In this document: in pieces, positions 55,201-64,000 of the stretch
How the letters are laid out: the number at the start of each line of letters is the position of its first letter
Numbering within the stretch: the stretch's first letter is position 1
DNA from: Melitaea cinxia
Lineage: Eukaryota > Arthropoda > Insecta > Lepidoptera > Nymphalidae
Reading direction: 5' to 3'
Length of the DNA stretch: 64,000 bases
Assembly (NCBI RefSeq): GCF_905220565.1
Contig: NC_059406.1
Location: forward strand, 2,862,001-2,926,000
Position numbers and translations under genes: made by a program
Notes under the pieces: generated by a model
Told to the model about the DNA's origin: nothing
Seen by the model: only the letters and a program-made list of their open reading frames with translations
The model's database searches: none

Positions 55201-57476
55201 TAAAATTTTTGATCCTCTTGAGTTATTGAGTCCATGCATAATCAAACCTAAATTATTATTACAACTTTTATGGACTGAAAAACTAACTTGGGACGAACCA
55301 GTCTCCGATCATTTTAATTTCGAATGGAAAAAATTTGCTGATAATTTGCATTGTTTAAAATCACTAGACATACCTAGACGCACACTTTGTGATTCACCAT
55401 CATCCATTGAACTGCATTCTTTCAGCGATGCATCTCAGTCTGCATATGGGGCGTGCCTATATATGCGATCCCTTGACTCTCTAGGTAATGTTACCGTTTC
55501 TTTATTATGTGGAAAGTCCAAAGTGGCGCCAATAAAACCAATGACAATACCACGGCTTGAGCTGTGCGCCGCCTTATTGTCTGCAAGACTGGTAAAAACA
55601 ACTATTGATTCTTTAAGATATCAAAATGTACGTCTTATTCATTGGTGGGACTCTAGTGTTGTCCTTGGGTGGCTCCGAGCCAACTTCAGTAATTTAAAAA
55701 CTTTCGTAGCCAACCGAATTGTTGAAATTTGCGAGTTAACAGATGCTAATTCTTGGCGTTATGTTCCATCCTCTGAGAACCCTGCTGATCTTATATCAAG
55801 AGGAGTACAACCCAACGAAATTGTTAATATGTCATTGTGGTGGTCAGGGCCTTCATTTCTTTTAAAACCAGAGTGTGAATGGCCACAATTAATTAAAAAT
55901 TCAGATTCTATTTTACCGGAGATAAAATCACATACAGCTACAATAAATTCAATGGATCCAGTCATAAATATAGAAAATTACTCTAAGCTTAATAAATTAA
56001 AACGCATAGTTGCATATGTAAAGCGATTTCTTTATAACATAAAAAATCCTAAAAATAAAATAGTCAGTAAACTTACAATTGAAGAATTGAATGATTCATT
56101 TTATTATTTATGTATAACAGCTCAAAAACAGCTATTTCCACTAGAATATCATTCGCTAACTAAAAACAAATTTATAAATTCTAAGTCAACCATTTTATCT
56201 TTGTCTCCATTTATTGATGCAAACGGTTTAATTAGAGTCGGTGGTCGCATAGATGCTTCTAATTTAAGCTATGATAGAAAGCACCCAATACTTTTACATG
56301 CCTCTCATCATCTTACCAAGCTCATTTTTGAAGATTGTCATTTACGAAATTTACACGCAGGCCCACAATTACTGCTCGCTTCTGTACGGGATCAGATATG
56401 GCCTATCAATGGTCGACGCCTAGCTAGAAGCACAGTTCAAAAGTGCATCACATGCAGACGGCTGCGAGGTAAAACTCTAAGTCCATTCATGGGAACTTTG
56501 CCATCACAACGTGTTACAGTCGATTTTCCGTTTCGTACTGTAGGCATCGACTTCGCGGGTCCATTCATGATACTAAATAGACGGGGTCGCGGAGCTCGGC
56601 TTGTAAAATGTTATTTGTGTCTATTCATTTGCCTTCGCTACAAATGCATACATTTAGAAGCCGTCAGCGATTTAACCAAAGACGCATTCATAATGACTTT
56701 ACGCCGTTTTATTGCCAGGCGTGGTAAGCCGCTGGAAATATTTTGTGACAATGGTCGCAATTTTGTAGGAGCAGCTAAAGAAATTGCTATTTTTTTTAAA
56801 ATCCTATTCTGATTCAGTGTTAGATTTTGCGATTGGAGAGGAAATAAAATTCAAATTCTCACCATCTTATGCTCCTCATTTCGGCGGTGTCTGGGAGGCC
56901 GGCGTAAAATCGGCTAAATACCATGTTAAACGTGTTATGGGTAACACCCACTTAACTTTCGAAGAGATAAGCACACTATTTGCACAAGTGGAAGGTATCC
57001 TTAACAGTCGCCCGTTGTGTCCTTTGTCCTCTAGTCCTAACGATTTTCTTCCCCTCTCTCCAGGGCACTTTCTTATTGGACGACCAATCACTGCATTACC
57101 TGCACCTGAGCTAGTGGAACAGAAGACGACCGCACTCCAACGATATGCTCGTCTTGAACAAATAAGGCAACATTTCTGGCAGCGCTGGCACAAAGAATAC
57201 ATCTCGGAACTGCAACAACGCTCCAAGTGGCGAACAAAGTATGGACCAGCTTTGAAGATTGGAGATTTGGTCCTACTTCAAGAGGAAAACTTGCCTCCCT
57301 TATGCTGGCGTCTTGGACGAGTTGCTCGTCTCTACCATGGACCTGATGGTGTGGCACGAGTGGCTGATGTTAACACAACCAGGGGCTGCCTTAGAAGACC
57401 CCTCACCCGCATCTGCCCACTTTTGGACGACGAATCTGTTGAAAGGAAATCATTCAACGCGGGGGAGGATGTTTAG
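52229..57476 (+). pseudogene. BEL/Pao Gag-Pol polyprotein, one frameshift
   Basis: The ATG at 52229 opens 1,527 codons. Order: Gag with FDGSYFRWLDF near residue 150 (DUF1759 type), zinc-knuckle region CVLCKGDH near 361 and CPNCLRFGHSIREC near 392, aspartic protease LLDCGSQSSF near 481, reverse transcriptase with FYVDDLITG near 893, RNase H FSDASQSAYG near 1064, integrase zinc region around 1370-1415, and integrase core with the first Asp in GIDFAG near 1439 and the second in FCDNGRNF near 1505. The frame then shifts in a run of eight Ts at 56790-56797 and meets TGA at 56810-56812. The third catalytic Glu (GGVWEAGVK) and the C-terminal region lie in the next frame, to 57476. As read, integrase is incomplete, so this copy would be unable to integrate by itself unless the extra T is a sequencing error. 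Confidence 0.9.
57461..57469 (+). other. BEL/Pao polypurine tract
   Basis: GGGGGAGGA directly before the 3' LTR, where plus-strand DNA synthesis is primed. Confidence 0.85.
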
Positions 57477-57698
57477 GCTTTCATTCATGAGAAGATTTAT
57501 TATTACATATATTTTAAGTTAAAGTTTTATTGTATAAAGTTGCAACACAGTAAATTAGTTTTTTACAACTGGTATCACCGTTCCTGCCCAGGCGTCACTT
57601 TACTTGCAAGAGAAAATCGAAGCCATCAAAATGGAGTCGAATAATCTAGCATTCATTTAACAAATTATTCATATTCATTATTCATGTAAGCGCAAACA
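57470..57698 (+). repeat. BEL/Pao 3' LTR
   Basis: 229 bp, no difference from the 5' LTR seen by eye. Confidence 0.95.
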
Positions 57699-57882
57699 AT
57701 AATAAATACTGAGCTCGTACAATCTTCTATTAATCATGTTTTTGTGTTCGATTTTTGCGACTATCCCTTAACAAATTTTGTAAAAAATGGTACGTACTCG
57801 ACCATGAAAATTCGACTCGCTCTGAAGAGATATTTATTTATTATTTTAACAAAAACATTTTGACGTTATAATATCATTAAGA

Positions 57883-57951
57883 ATCGATTAAGAATCGATT
57901 ATATTTATTATCGATTGTATATCGATATTATAGATTATCTTAAGAATCGAT
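57883..57951. promoter_or_regulatory. Cluster of five ATCGAT sites
   Basis: ATCGAT at 57883, 57894, 57910, 57921 and 57946. The one at 57921 sits in TATCGATA, the DREF-binding core promoter element of Drosophila. No gene start is recognised nearby, so the role is open. Confidence 0.3.
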
Positions 57952-58023
57952 TTTCATATAAGGCCGGTATGAAAAAAATATGAGTAAAACCTACTGAGCG
58001 AATGACCTCATTGCGTTTCTCGT

Positions 58024-58078
58024 AACGCCATCTATCGAAACCCTATTGAAACGATGATGTTTTCTAATAGATGGCGTT
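58024..58078. repeat. 12-bp inverted repeat (ATAGATGGCGTT)
   Basis: AACGCCATCTAT at 58024-58035 and ATAGATGGCGTT at 58067-58078, 31 bp apart. The TAGATGGCGTT motif is seen again near 59168. Confidence 0.85.
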
Positions 58079-58374
58079 GATTTATTCGTTTATTTACCAC
58101 TTTATATGATATCTATCTTTTTCTTAGACTTCTTATACTTTCGTGATTATATAGACAACCGATCTGAAGGAGTAAATTCCAGTCGTGCGTCGGAGCTGAC
58201 ACACATACTTTTTTTATTTCAAAAGTTTAGGTTTTCGATATTACATATACGTAAATGAAAATACATATCTACACTTTTTATTATGTATGATTATAATGGT
58301 TGTAAAACTAACTTCTTTAAGCGGTAATATACAAAACTTAACGTCAAGACTTTAATAAAGATGTGACGAGTACT

Positions 58375-58485
58375 TTTGAGTTATCTCTGAAAGTGCGTAT
58401 TTACTTGACTATTTTTTCGTCGTTATACGTTGTATTACTTGTCAATATAATTGAAGCCGGTTCTTTTACTGTTTGCTAGCACAAT
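58375..58485 (+). repeat. Repeat family E, partial
   Basis: GCGTATTTACTTGACTATTT, ACGTTGTATTACTTGTC and GAAGCCGGTTCTTTTAC. Confidence 0.55.
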
Positions 58486-58489
58486 TAAA

Positions 58490-59420
58490 AATTTCCAAAC
58501 AATCTGTAAAACTTGACAAAATCATGACATTATTTTACATATTGCGAATTAGACTAACATTATTTTAAATATAGTTAGAATATAAATTAGGTATTATAGT
58601 CAGGTAGATTTTACAAATCAACAAGTGTAATAAAAACACGATCAACGCAAAATGTATGTATTTACATGGATAGAAAAAAAAAATTTGGTTCAAACAATTC
58701 ACCTATACATCCCACACCTGAACGGGGGCCTAGGCATAACTTAAATAAAATATATTTTGCTAAAGTTGTGACTGTCTCTGTGGAATCCTATTTAGTAGGT
58801 AATGTTTTGACGTTAAAGGGTTTTTATTTTGAAATTAAAACGTTAATATGTATATTTATAAAAAAAATAACCTGAGATTCTTTTTTCTATCACTAATTCT
58901 ACTCGTTTTCTCAAACTTTCAATATCACATATCATGTTTCATTCATTCGAATACTATATTTTACAAATAATTTATATATGTTTTTGATAAAAATCACGAT
59001 AATAACTTTATCGACAAAAACGTGCAGTTGATTGTCGCATTATAATAAATTCTCTAATTAATTATTTTTGTATAGTTGAAAAATGTTATGCTAGTGACAC
59101 CTGTTGTAAAATGACTGAACTAATTCAATATTAATAAAAATCCAATTATCTTTTACTCAGTATTCATAGATGGCGTTAACACTGCTGCTACAAATTGCAT
59201 AAAAATATGCATGAATTCGCTTTCCGCGTTTTTGTGGTACTGGTTGTGGTTTACTTTTTACCTTCTGCTAGTAATTTTTTAGTGAAGTTAAATCTTACCT
59301 ATAAAAGTATTGTACGCACATCTTCCGAAAAATTGCATAAAATTTATAAAGTCGTTAAAAATTGCTATATCATTCAAAGATTTTTTAATAGAAAGCATTG
59401 TTATGAAATAATTAGCAGTT
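58490..59420. other. Unassigned AT-rich region
   Basis: Short open frames (such as 58666-58875) have no recognisable features. Confidence 0.4.
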
Positions 59421-59424
59421 GGCT

Positions 59425-59530
59425 GCGGCTTCGCTCGCATAGAAATTGATAAAATTTACAAAGTGGGGCTAAAGTAGTGTATAACCATTATACTACAACA
59501 ATGCATGCCCTCTTTGTACAACATTTATTT
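59425..59530 (+). repeat. Interspersed repeat (GCGGCTTCGCTCGC family)
   Basis: GGCTGCGGCTTCGCTCGCAT, AAAGTGGGGCTAAAGTAGTG and CCTCTTTGTACAACATTTAT, as in the interrupted copy at 30725-31020. Confidence 0.65.
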
Positions 59531-59879
59531 TCCACTTTTTCCATCTCCCATTTCAATCTCCCATTAGGTTTCTCAAATCTTTTTTACGTACTTTCAGTAA
59601 TAACTAATACGAAATAATATTCTATTTTACTATCCTATAGAATTTACGTAAACGCTGGGATACTTATTTATGTTAATGCATTCAAAACCCTACAATAAAA
59701 ATTTCGTGATTATAAAATTTCTGCCTCCGGTAAACAGAAAAATTATATGTATATTATTAAGGCGTCAAAATTACATTAAGAGTAAAAAATTACATTTGAT
59801 TATTTATTTATCTTCAATCAATACTTCGGTATCTAGTCTAAAATAAAGGATAGTCTTTATGCAAAAATAAGACGCACTT

Positions 59880-60146
59880 TCGTACTGTTATACCTAGGTT
59901 TAATTCGCGGATAGTGCTGACGCCGCTATTTTAATTACTTTAAATATTTCATTTTCCATACGGTCGAGTCAGTTGCCGTTTACCATCCAGCGCGTCACTA
60001 TACATATTTTTTTTACCCAAAAAAGGAAAGTGAGGTGTTTCTAGGGACAGTTACTGTAAGTGTTTGGACTATTTAATAAATTTTATCAATATTTAACCAG
60101 TTGTGTGTCTATTCAAAAAGACTACCGGGAGGTGCCGCGTAACAAT
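59880..60146 (+). repeat. Probable 5' LTR end of the errantivirus-like element
   Basis: Inferred from the PBS directly after it and an AATAAA near 60074. The left edge cannot be set because the 3' LTR lies outside the window. Confidence 0.4.
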
Positions 60147-60164
60147 TGGTGTCAGAAGCGGGAT
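60147..60164 (+). other. Primer binding site, tRNA-Leu type
   Basis: TGGTGTCAGAAGCGGGAT, 18 nt complementary to the 3' end expected of a eukaryotic tRNA-Leu. Confidence 0.8.
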
Positions 60165-60167
60165 GTC

Positions 60168-60173
60168 GTAAGT
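60168..60173 (+). promoter_or_regulatory. Candidate splice donor for the env mRNA
   Basis: GTAAGT directly after GGGATGTC. An ATG overlapping the last bases of the PBS (60163-60165) lies 2 nt upstream of the donor. Splicing to the acceptor at 62427-62428 places that ATG in frame with env. Confidence 0.55.
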
Positions 60174-60761
60174 GGTTTTCTGTGTAAAACCCTGACATCC
60201 GAACCCTGGCACCCAGGTACGTCATTAGACATTACACAAGGTCACAGGCCCCACGTTGCCGTGCCTACATCAGATATACGTCTCAGGCCCCACGAGCCGA
60301 GGCAGGTCCACCAAACACACGGAACTTCTAGCAGATCTACAGCCCCACGCTGCTGAGACTGCGTCCCAGCAGAAGAACCCTCACCAGGCAACCACACCAT
60401 CATCTACATTTTACATACACGTCGCTATATTGCAACGTGACGCGTTAGCTGCAATACGACTCACAGAGCCACCACGTGTCCGAGTTCCGGCCCCGCAACG
60501 TCATCAACACGTGTCACGTTTCCCAGCAGATATGATCGCGCTTGCTGTTTCATTGTGAGTTTTCTATTTTACTAAAAGCCTAAAAGTGAATAAGTGCTAG
60601 TGATCAGTGATTCTTTCCCAGAAGATTAATATATCTTAACCTTTTTTTTTAATAAACCTTAAATTCAGTAACAAGCTTAGTATATTTATAGAGTCACGTA
60701 TATACAACTTCTACAAAAATCTATTTACATTTTCACTAAAATTACTGTTATTTTTAATTGA

Positions 60762-62021
60762 ATGCCTCCTAAAAAGGAAAAGACTGTAATTGAAGAAGCT
60801 CGCTCTGATTCCGACAGCAATTATTCAGATCCATCTTTAAAGTTCTCAAAACCGAAAATGGCTGAGAAGATAACTCTATCTATTCTTACCAAATTTATAA
60901 AACCTTATAATGGTGATCGCGAATCTTTGCCAGCTTTTCTCACAAACTGCGAAAATGCTATTTCTCTCGCAACCGCTGACCAACAGAATGTGCTTTGTAA
61001 ATACATTATATCCCAGCTTGAAGGCAAGGCTCAAATGGCTTGCTGTCTTAAAACATTTAATAAATGGTCCGAAATAAAATCATTTTTAAAAGTCACGTTT
61101 GGTGAGAAAAAGCATTCTACGCATCTTTTAATTGATCTACAGAATTGTAAGCAAAATTCAACAGAAGATGTCACGCAATATTCATTAAGAATTGAGTCTT
61201 GTCTAACACGATTACTATCTGATATACATTACAGCTGCGAAAACTCAAATGAGTTAATAGGAAGGTTAGCTGCTATGGAGGATTTGGCATTGAATACTTT
61301 TTTATTAGGGATTAATTCAAATTTATCGCAAATTGTACGCTGTCGCAATCCCAAGACACTATCTGAGGCTATCACACTTGCTATTGAGGAAGAAAAGCTT
61401 TTAAACCTAACCAAAATTTCTCAACAACCTTCTAAATATTGTTCATTTTGCCACAGATCAGGTCATAACACCTCTGTATGTTTTAAAAACCAAAAACCTA
61501 ATTTTACTAAATCTAACAATTTTCAAAAAACATTTCATCTACAAAATCCTCCAATTTTAAGTCGACCTTATAAACTTAATTCTAATTATAATAATAAATA
61601 TTGTGTTTATTGTAAAAACAAGGGTCATGTTATAAACGAATGTCGCAAACGCGAATATAACAATAGCCGCCGCACACCGCAACCCGATTCTTCTCAGATT
61701 GCACAAAGCAACGCCACGGGTTCACGTGCACCGAATAACGATTCGCGCGTGCACCATTGTGATAATATTGATCGATGTAATAATTCTTTTAACGAAAACG
61801 ATTTAAAACTAAATCAGATTTCGGCCTCGTGCCAGTCGAAATCGTCGGCTATAAATGGCACAAATTCCATTTTCGATTCTCTATCATCTCAGCCTCCCCG
61901 CGAAGTAGGCCTGAGTCATATCATTTCGAATACTATTCCTAATTCTTATAAATTAAATGCATCTCAGTCCCAGCCGCTGAGTCCCACTGAATCTCATAAA
62001 TTAAATGCATCTCAGTCCTAG
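60762..62021 (+). CDS. gag: Gag protein of the errantivirus-like element
   Basis: 419 codons from the ATG at 60762 to TAG at 62019-62021. It begins PPKKEKTVIEEARSDSD, followed by a helical Gag core with PYNGDRESLPAFL near residue 47 and a Lys/Arg region. Two CCHC zinc knuckles follow, CSFCHRSGHNTSVC near residue 226 and CVYCKNKGHVINEC near 283, which would bind genomic RNA in the particle. A Ser/Asn-rich tail leads into 16-residue repeats (SHKLNASQS). The core is of the Ty3/Gypsy type; two knuckles are more than many errantivirus Gags carry. No frameshift is seen. The frame is the same as that of env downstream. Confidence 0.8.
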   Translation: MPPKKEKTVIEEARSDSDSNYSDPSLKFSKPKMAEKITLSILTKFIKPYNGDRESLPAFLTNCENAISLATADQQNVLCKYIISQLEGKAQMACCLKTFNKWSEIKSFLKVTFGEKKHSTHLLIDLQNCKQNSTEDVTQYSLRIESCLTRLLSDIHYSCENSNELIGRLAAMEDLALNTFLLGINSNLSQIVRCRNPKTLSEAITLAIEEEKLLNLTKISQQPSKYCSFCHRSGHNTSVCFKNQKPNFTKSNNFQKTFHLQNPPILSRPYKLNSNYNNKYCVYCKNKGHVINECRKREYNNSRRTPQPDSSQIAQSNATGSRAPNNDSRVHHCDNIDRCNNSFNENDLKLNQISASCQSKSSAINGTNSIFDSLSSQPPREVGLSHIISNTIPNSYKLNASQSQPLSPTESHKLNASQS

Positions 62022-62380
62022 CCGCTGAGTCTCACTGAATCTCATAAATTAAATGCATCTCAGTCCTAGCCGCTGAGTCTCACTGAATCTCATAAATTAA
62101 ATGCATCTCAGTCCCAGCCGCTGAGTCTCACTGAATCTCATAAATTAAATGCATCTCAGTCCTAGCCGCTGAGTCTCACTGAATCTCATAAATTAAATGC
62201 ATCTCAGTCCTAGCCGCTGAGTCTCACTGAATCTCATAAATTAAATGCATCTCAGTCCTAGCCGCTGAGTCTCACTGAATCTCATAAATTAAATGCATCT
62301 CAGTCCCAGCCGCTGAGTCTCACTGAATCTTATAAATTAAATGCATCTCAGTCCCAGCCGCTGAGTCTCACTGAATCTTA
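61950..62380 (+). repeat. 48-bp tandem repeats with recurring TAG
   Basis: Nine junctions spaced exactly 48 bp apart from 61971 to 62355. Each unit is 16 codons in the gag frame (PLSLTESHKLNASQS plus one). The last codon is CAG at 61971, 62115, 62307 and 62355, and TAG at 62019, 62067, 62163, 62211 and 62259. Units are otherwise almost identical. Confidence 0.95.
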
Positions 62381-62411
62381 TAATACTAAGTCTCTTAAAT
62401 CTCATAATTCT

Positions 62412-62428
62412 AATTTTATTCTTTTCAG
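62412..62428 (+). promoter_or_regulatory. Candidate splice acceptor for the env mRNA
   Basis: TTTTATTCTTTTCAG ending at 62428, a strong pyrimidine tract and AG immediately before the open env frame. Confidence 0.6.
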
Positions 62429-62429
62429 G

Positions 62430-64000
62430 TTAATAATTCACCAAAGTGTTGGAGAAAGCAAGGTTACTTCCATTGTTCATAGCCCAGGGATCTACTTTGA
62501 TCCTAGTATTTCTATTAATTTTTATAATAATTATTGGCAAATCGTCACTCATGTTGATGTCGTCACCTATAAACCTCACCTTGATAGCATTGAAAGCATT
62601 TTACTTAAAACAACGACTTTGTGTTCTAAAATACGTTCTAAAGATTTGATTGATTGTAAAGATATTGAAGATTCTATACAAAACTTATTACAAACAAACT
62701 ATGCTAAGCTCGATTCTCTCTCTCATATAATATCGAATAACTCTTCCAAGACTAAAAGGTCACTAGAATTCGGTGGAGAAATTCTTAAATTCTTTTTCGG
62801 TACATTAGACGCCGATGATGCCCGGAAATATGATGCCGCTATCGAAATCTGCCAGAAAAGCGAATCTGAATTATTTCACTTAATGAAAGAAAACATACAC
62901 GTCATAAAATCAAGCTTAAATACTTTTAATTCTACTATTCGAAGACTAAACCAAAACGAAATTAAATTAAATTCCCATATAACTATACTAAATGATATTC
63001 TTTCTCAAGTTACAAAGCAAAATGATAACTTATACTACGTAACGCGAATAAATAGTCTTATCAATCTAATTGAAAGCTCCCTGATAACAATTTCTAATTC
63101 CTTAGACGTAATCCTTAATTCCATTTTATTTTCAAAAGCAAATATTTTACACCCTTCAGTTTTGAGCCCTTTTTACTTGTATAATGAATTAAAGATTCAT
63201 AGTAATTTTATTGATAAGCGTACAGTTTTTCCTGTAGCTCTATCACTTGAAAACATTAACACAATAATCGATGTATCAAAGCTAACATGTTTCTATTATA
63301 ACAAAAAGATTATTTTTATATTAGAAATACCATTAATATACCCAGAGAAATACATTGTTTACAAAAATATTCCTTTACCGACTCCACACGATAAAAATGC
63401 TAACACGTTTTCTTTAATTCAACCGACTAAAGCTTATATTGCAGTAACAGATGATAAGCTCAGTTACGTCTTGTTAGATAACTTAAACAATTGTAAGTTG
63501 ATAAACGATGAGTATTCTATATGCCCTATGCTCAGCATTTATTCGAGTATAAATAATCCTTGTTGTGAAAGTAAATTGTTAACAGAAGTAGTCCTATCAA
63601 TGCCACCTGAATGTAATCATAAAATTTTGTATGGTGATGTCGATATTTGGCAAACGCTTAGTAATAATAAGTGGATATTTGTTCAATCTAAACCATGTAA
63701 ATTAACTGTTAAATGTAATGGAAATTTGTTTGATTATTCCATAATAGGAACTGGAATTGTCAAATTGACAGATGACTGTATTGGTTATTCAAAAATTAAG
63801 CAACTATTACCGTCTATTTCGAAAAAATTGTACATTAAGAGCAGCAACATAAATATTAACTTTAACATACTAGATGATGAGTGTTGTAAAAAGGAAAAAT
63901 TTAATCATACTTTGCCTCATTTGTTGCCTATTAGTTTATCAAATATTAATTTAGAAAGTTTGCAGTATTCATCTCATAAACTAGATTATCTAGAAAATGA
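62430..64000 (+). CDS. env: Env-like glycoprotein of the errantivirus-like element (partial, open to the edge)
   Basis: The frame starting at 62430 has no stop to base 64000, about 520 codons, although no ATG lies at its start. A basic cleavage motif KTKR at 62748-62759 is followed by SLEFGGEILKFFFGTL, which resembles the furin site and fusion region of the baculovirus F / errantivirus Env family. Several Cys occur in the second half. The membrane anchor and C-terminus lie outside the window. The initiator is probably supplied by splicing from the leader. In the family this protein is the particle surface and fusion protein. Activity of this copy is unknown. Confidence 0.75.

Larger units (their letters stand above)
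49915..57698 (+). mobile_element. BEL/Pao LTR retrotransposon with nested element
   Basis: Two 229-bp LTRs (49915-50143 and 57470-57698), 5-bp target duplication ATAAT at 49910-49914 and 57699-57703, PBS, one long Gag-Pol frame, and polypurine tract. The LTRs look identical by eye, so insertion is recent. The 2.1-kb leader contains a 1,040-bp unrelated element (50620-51659). Without it the internal region would have a leader of about 1 kb. Confidence 0.95.
59880..64000 (+). mobile_element. Errantivirus-like LTR element with gag and env but no pol (continues right)
   Basis: PBS at 60147, gag at 60762-62021, 48-bp repeats, then an env-like frame from 62430 to the window edge. Only about 400 bp separate gag and env, all of it repeat and splice acceptor sequence, so protease, reverse transcriptase and integrase are absent from the usual place. 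It would need enzymes in trans. The remainder and the 3' LTR lie outside the window. Confidence 0.75.

Noticed and set aside
1..64000. CRISPR array, operon, phage or bacterial system
   Set aside because: The direct repeats are coding mucin units or transposon repeats without spacers, and the introns, LINEs, SINEs and LTR elements are eukaryotic.

Overview
The window looks like an intergenic-rich stretch of a butterfly or moth (Lepidoptera) chromosome. The base composition is AT-rich. Introns have GT-AG borders. The dispersed repeats are types I know from lepidopteran genomes: Helitron-like elements ending CTAG before a T, retroposons with (TGA)n tails, tRNA-derived SINEs, and a repeat beginning AACCGACTTCAAT. 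No species assignment is attempted.

The host genes I can support are three paralogues in tandem, all on the + strand. Two of the three are complete in the window and have the same layout: exon 1 encodes a signal peptide plus a MAM-like domain, a phase-0 intron follows (GTGAGT or GTAAGT donor), and exon 2 encodes the end of that domain, a Thr/Ser/Pro mucin stretch, one membrane helix and a short basic tail. Gene A (exon 2 at 1189-8256; exon 1 presumably left of the window) carries about 30 units of 207 bp, including a 12-unit block of 2,484 bp duplicated in tandem. Gene B (17561-23207) carries about 70 units of 18 bp. Gene C (36122-39804) carries degenerate 111-bp units and one in-frame TAA. 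The three mucin domains share no repeat unit, while the flanking ends are conserved. A decayed, inverted piece of gene A type repeat lies at 11648-11878 beside a mariner element.

Most of 9.7-17.5 kb, 23-36 kb and 40-50 kb is repeat debris: a broken mariner (10.34-11.63 kb), three young 330-bp retroposons with perfect 11-13 bp target duplications, older SINEs, LINE fragments, Helitron-like elements, small tandem duplications, palindromes, and a tRNA-like sequence inside the intron of gene B.

The right end holds two LTR elements. A BEL/Pao element (49915-57698) has LTRs that look identical by eye, a 5-bp target duplication, PBS, polypurine tract and a Gag-Pol frame broken by one frameshift in a run of eight Ts. 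A separate 1,040-bp element with 157-bp terminal inverted repeats and an 8-bp target duplication is nested in its leader. From about 59.9 kb to the window end lies an errantivirus-like element with PBS, gag, a block of 48-bp repeats studded with TAG codons, and an open env-like frame, with no pol between gag and env.

All positions come from reading by eye. Repeat edges without a stated target duplication are good to roughly 10-30 bp.
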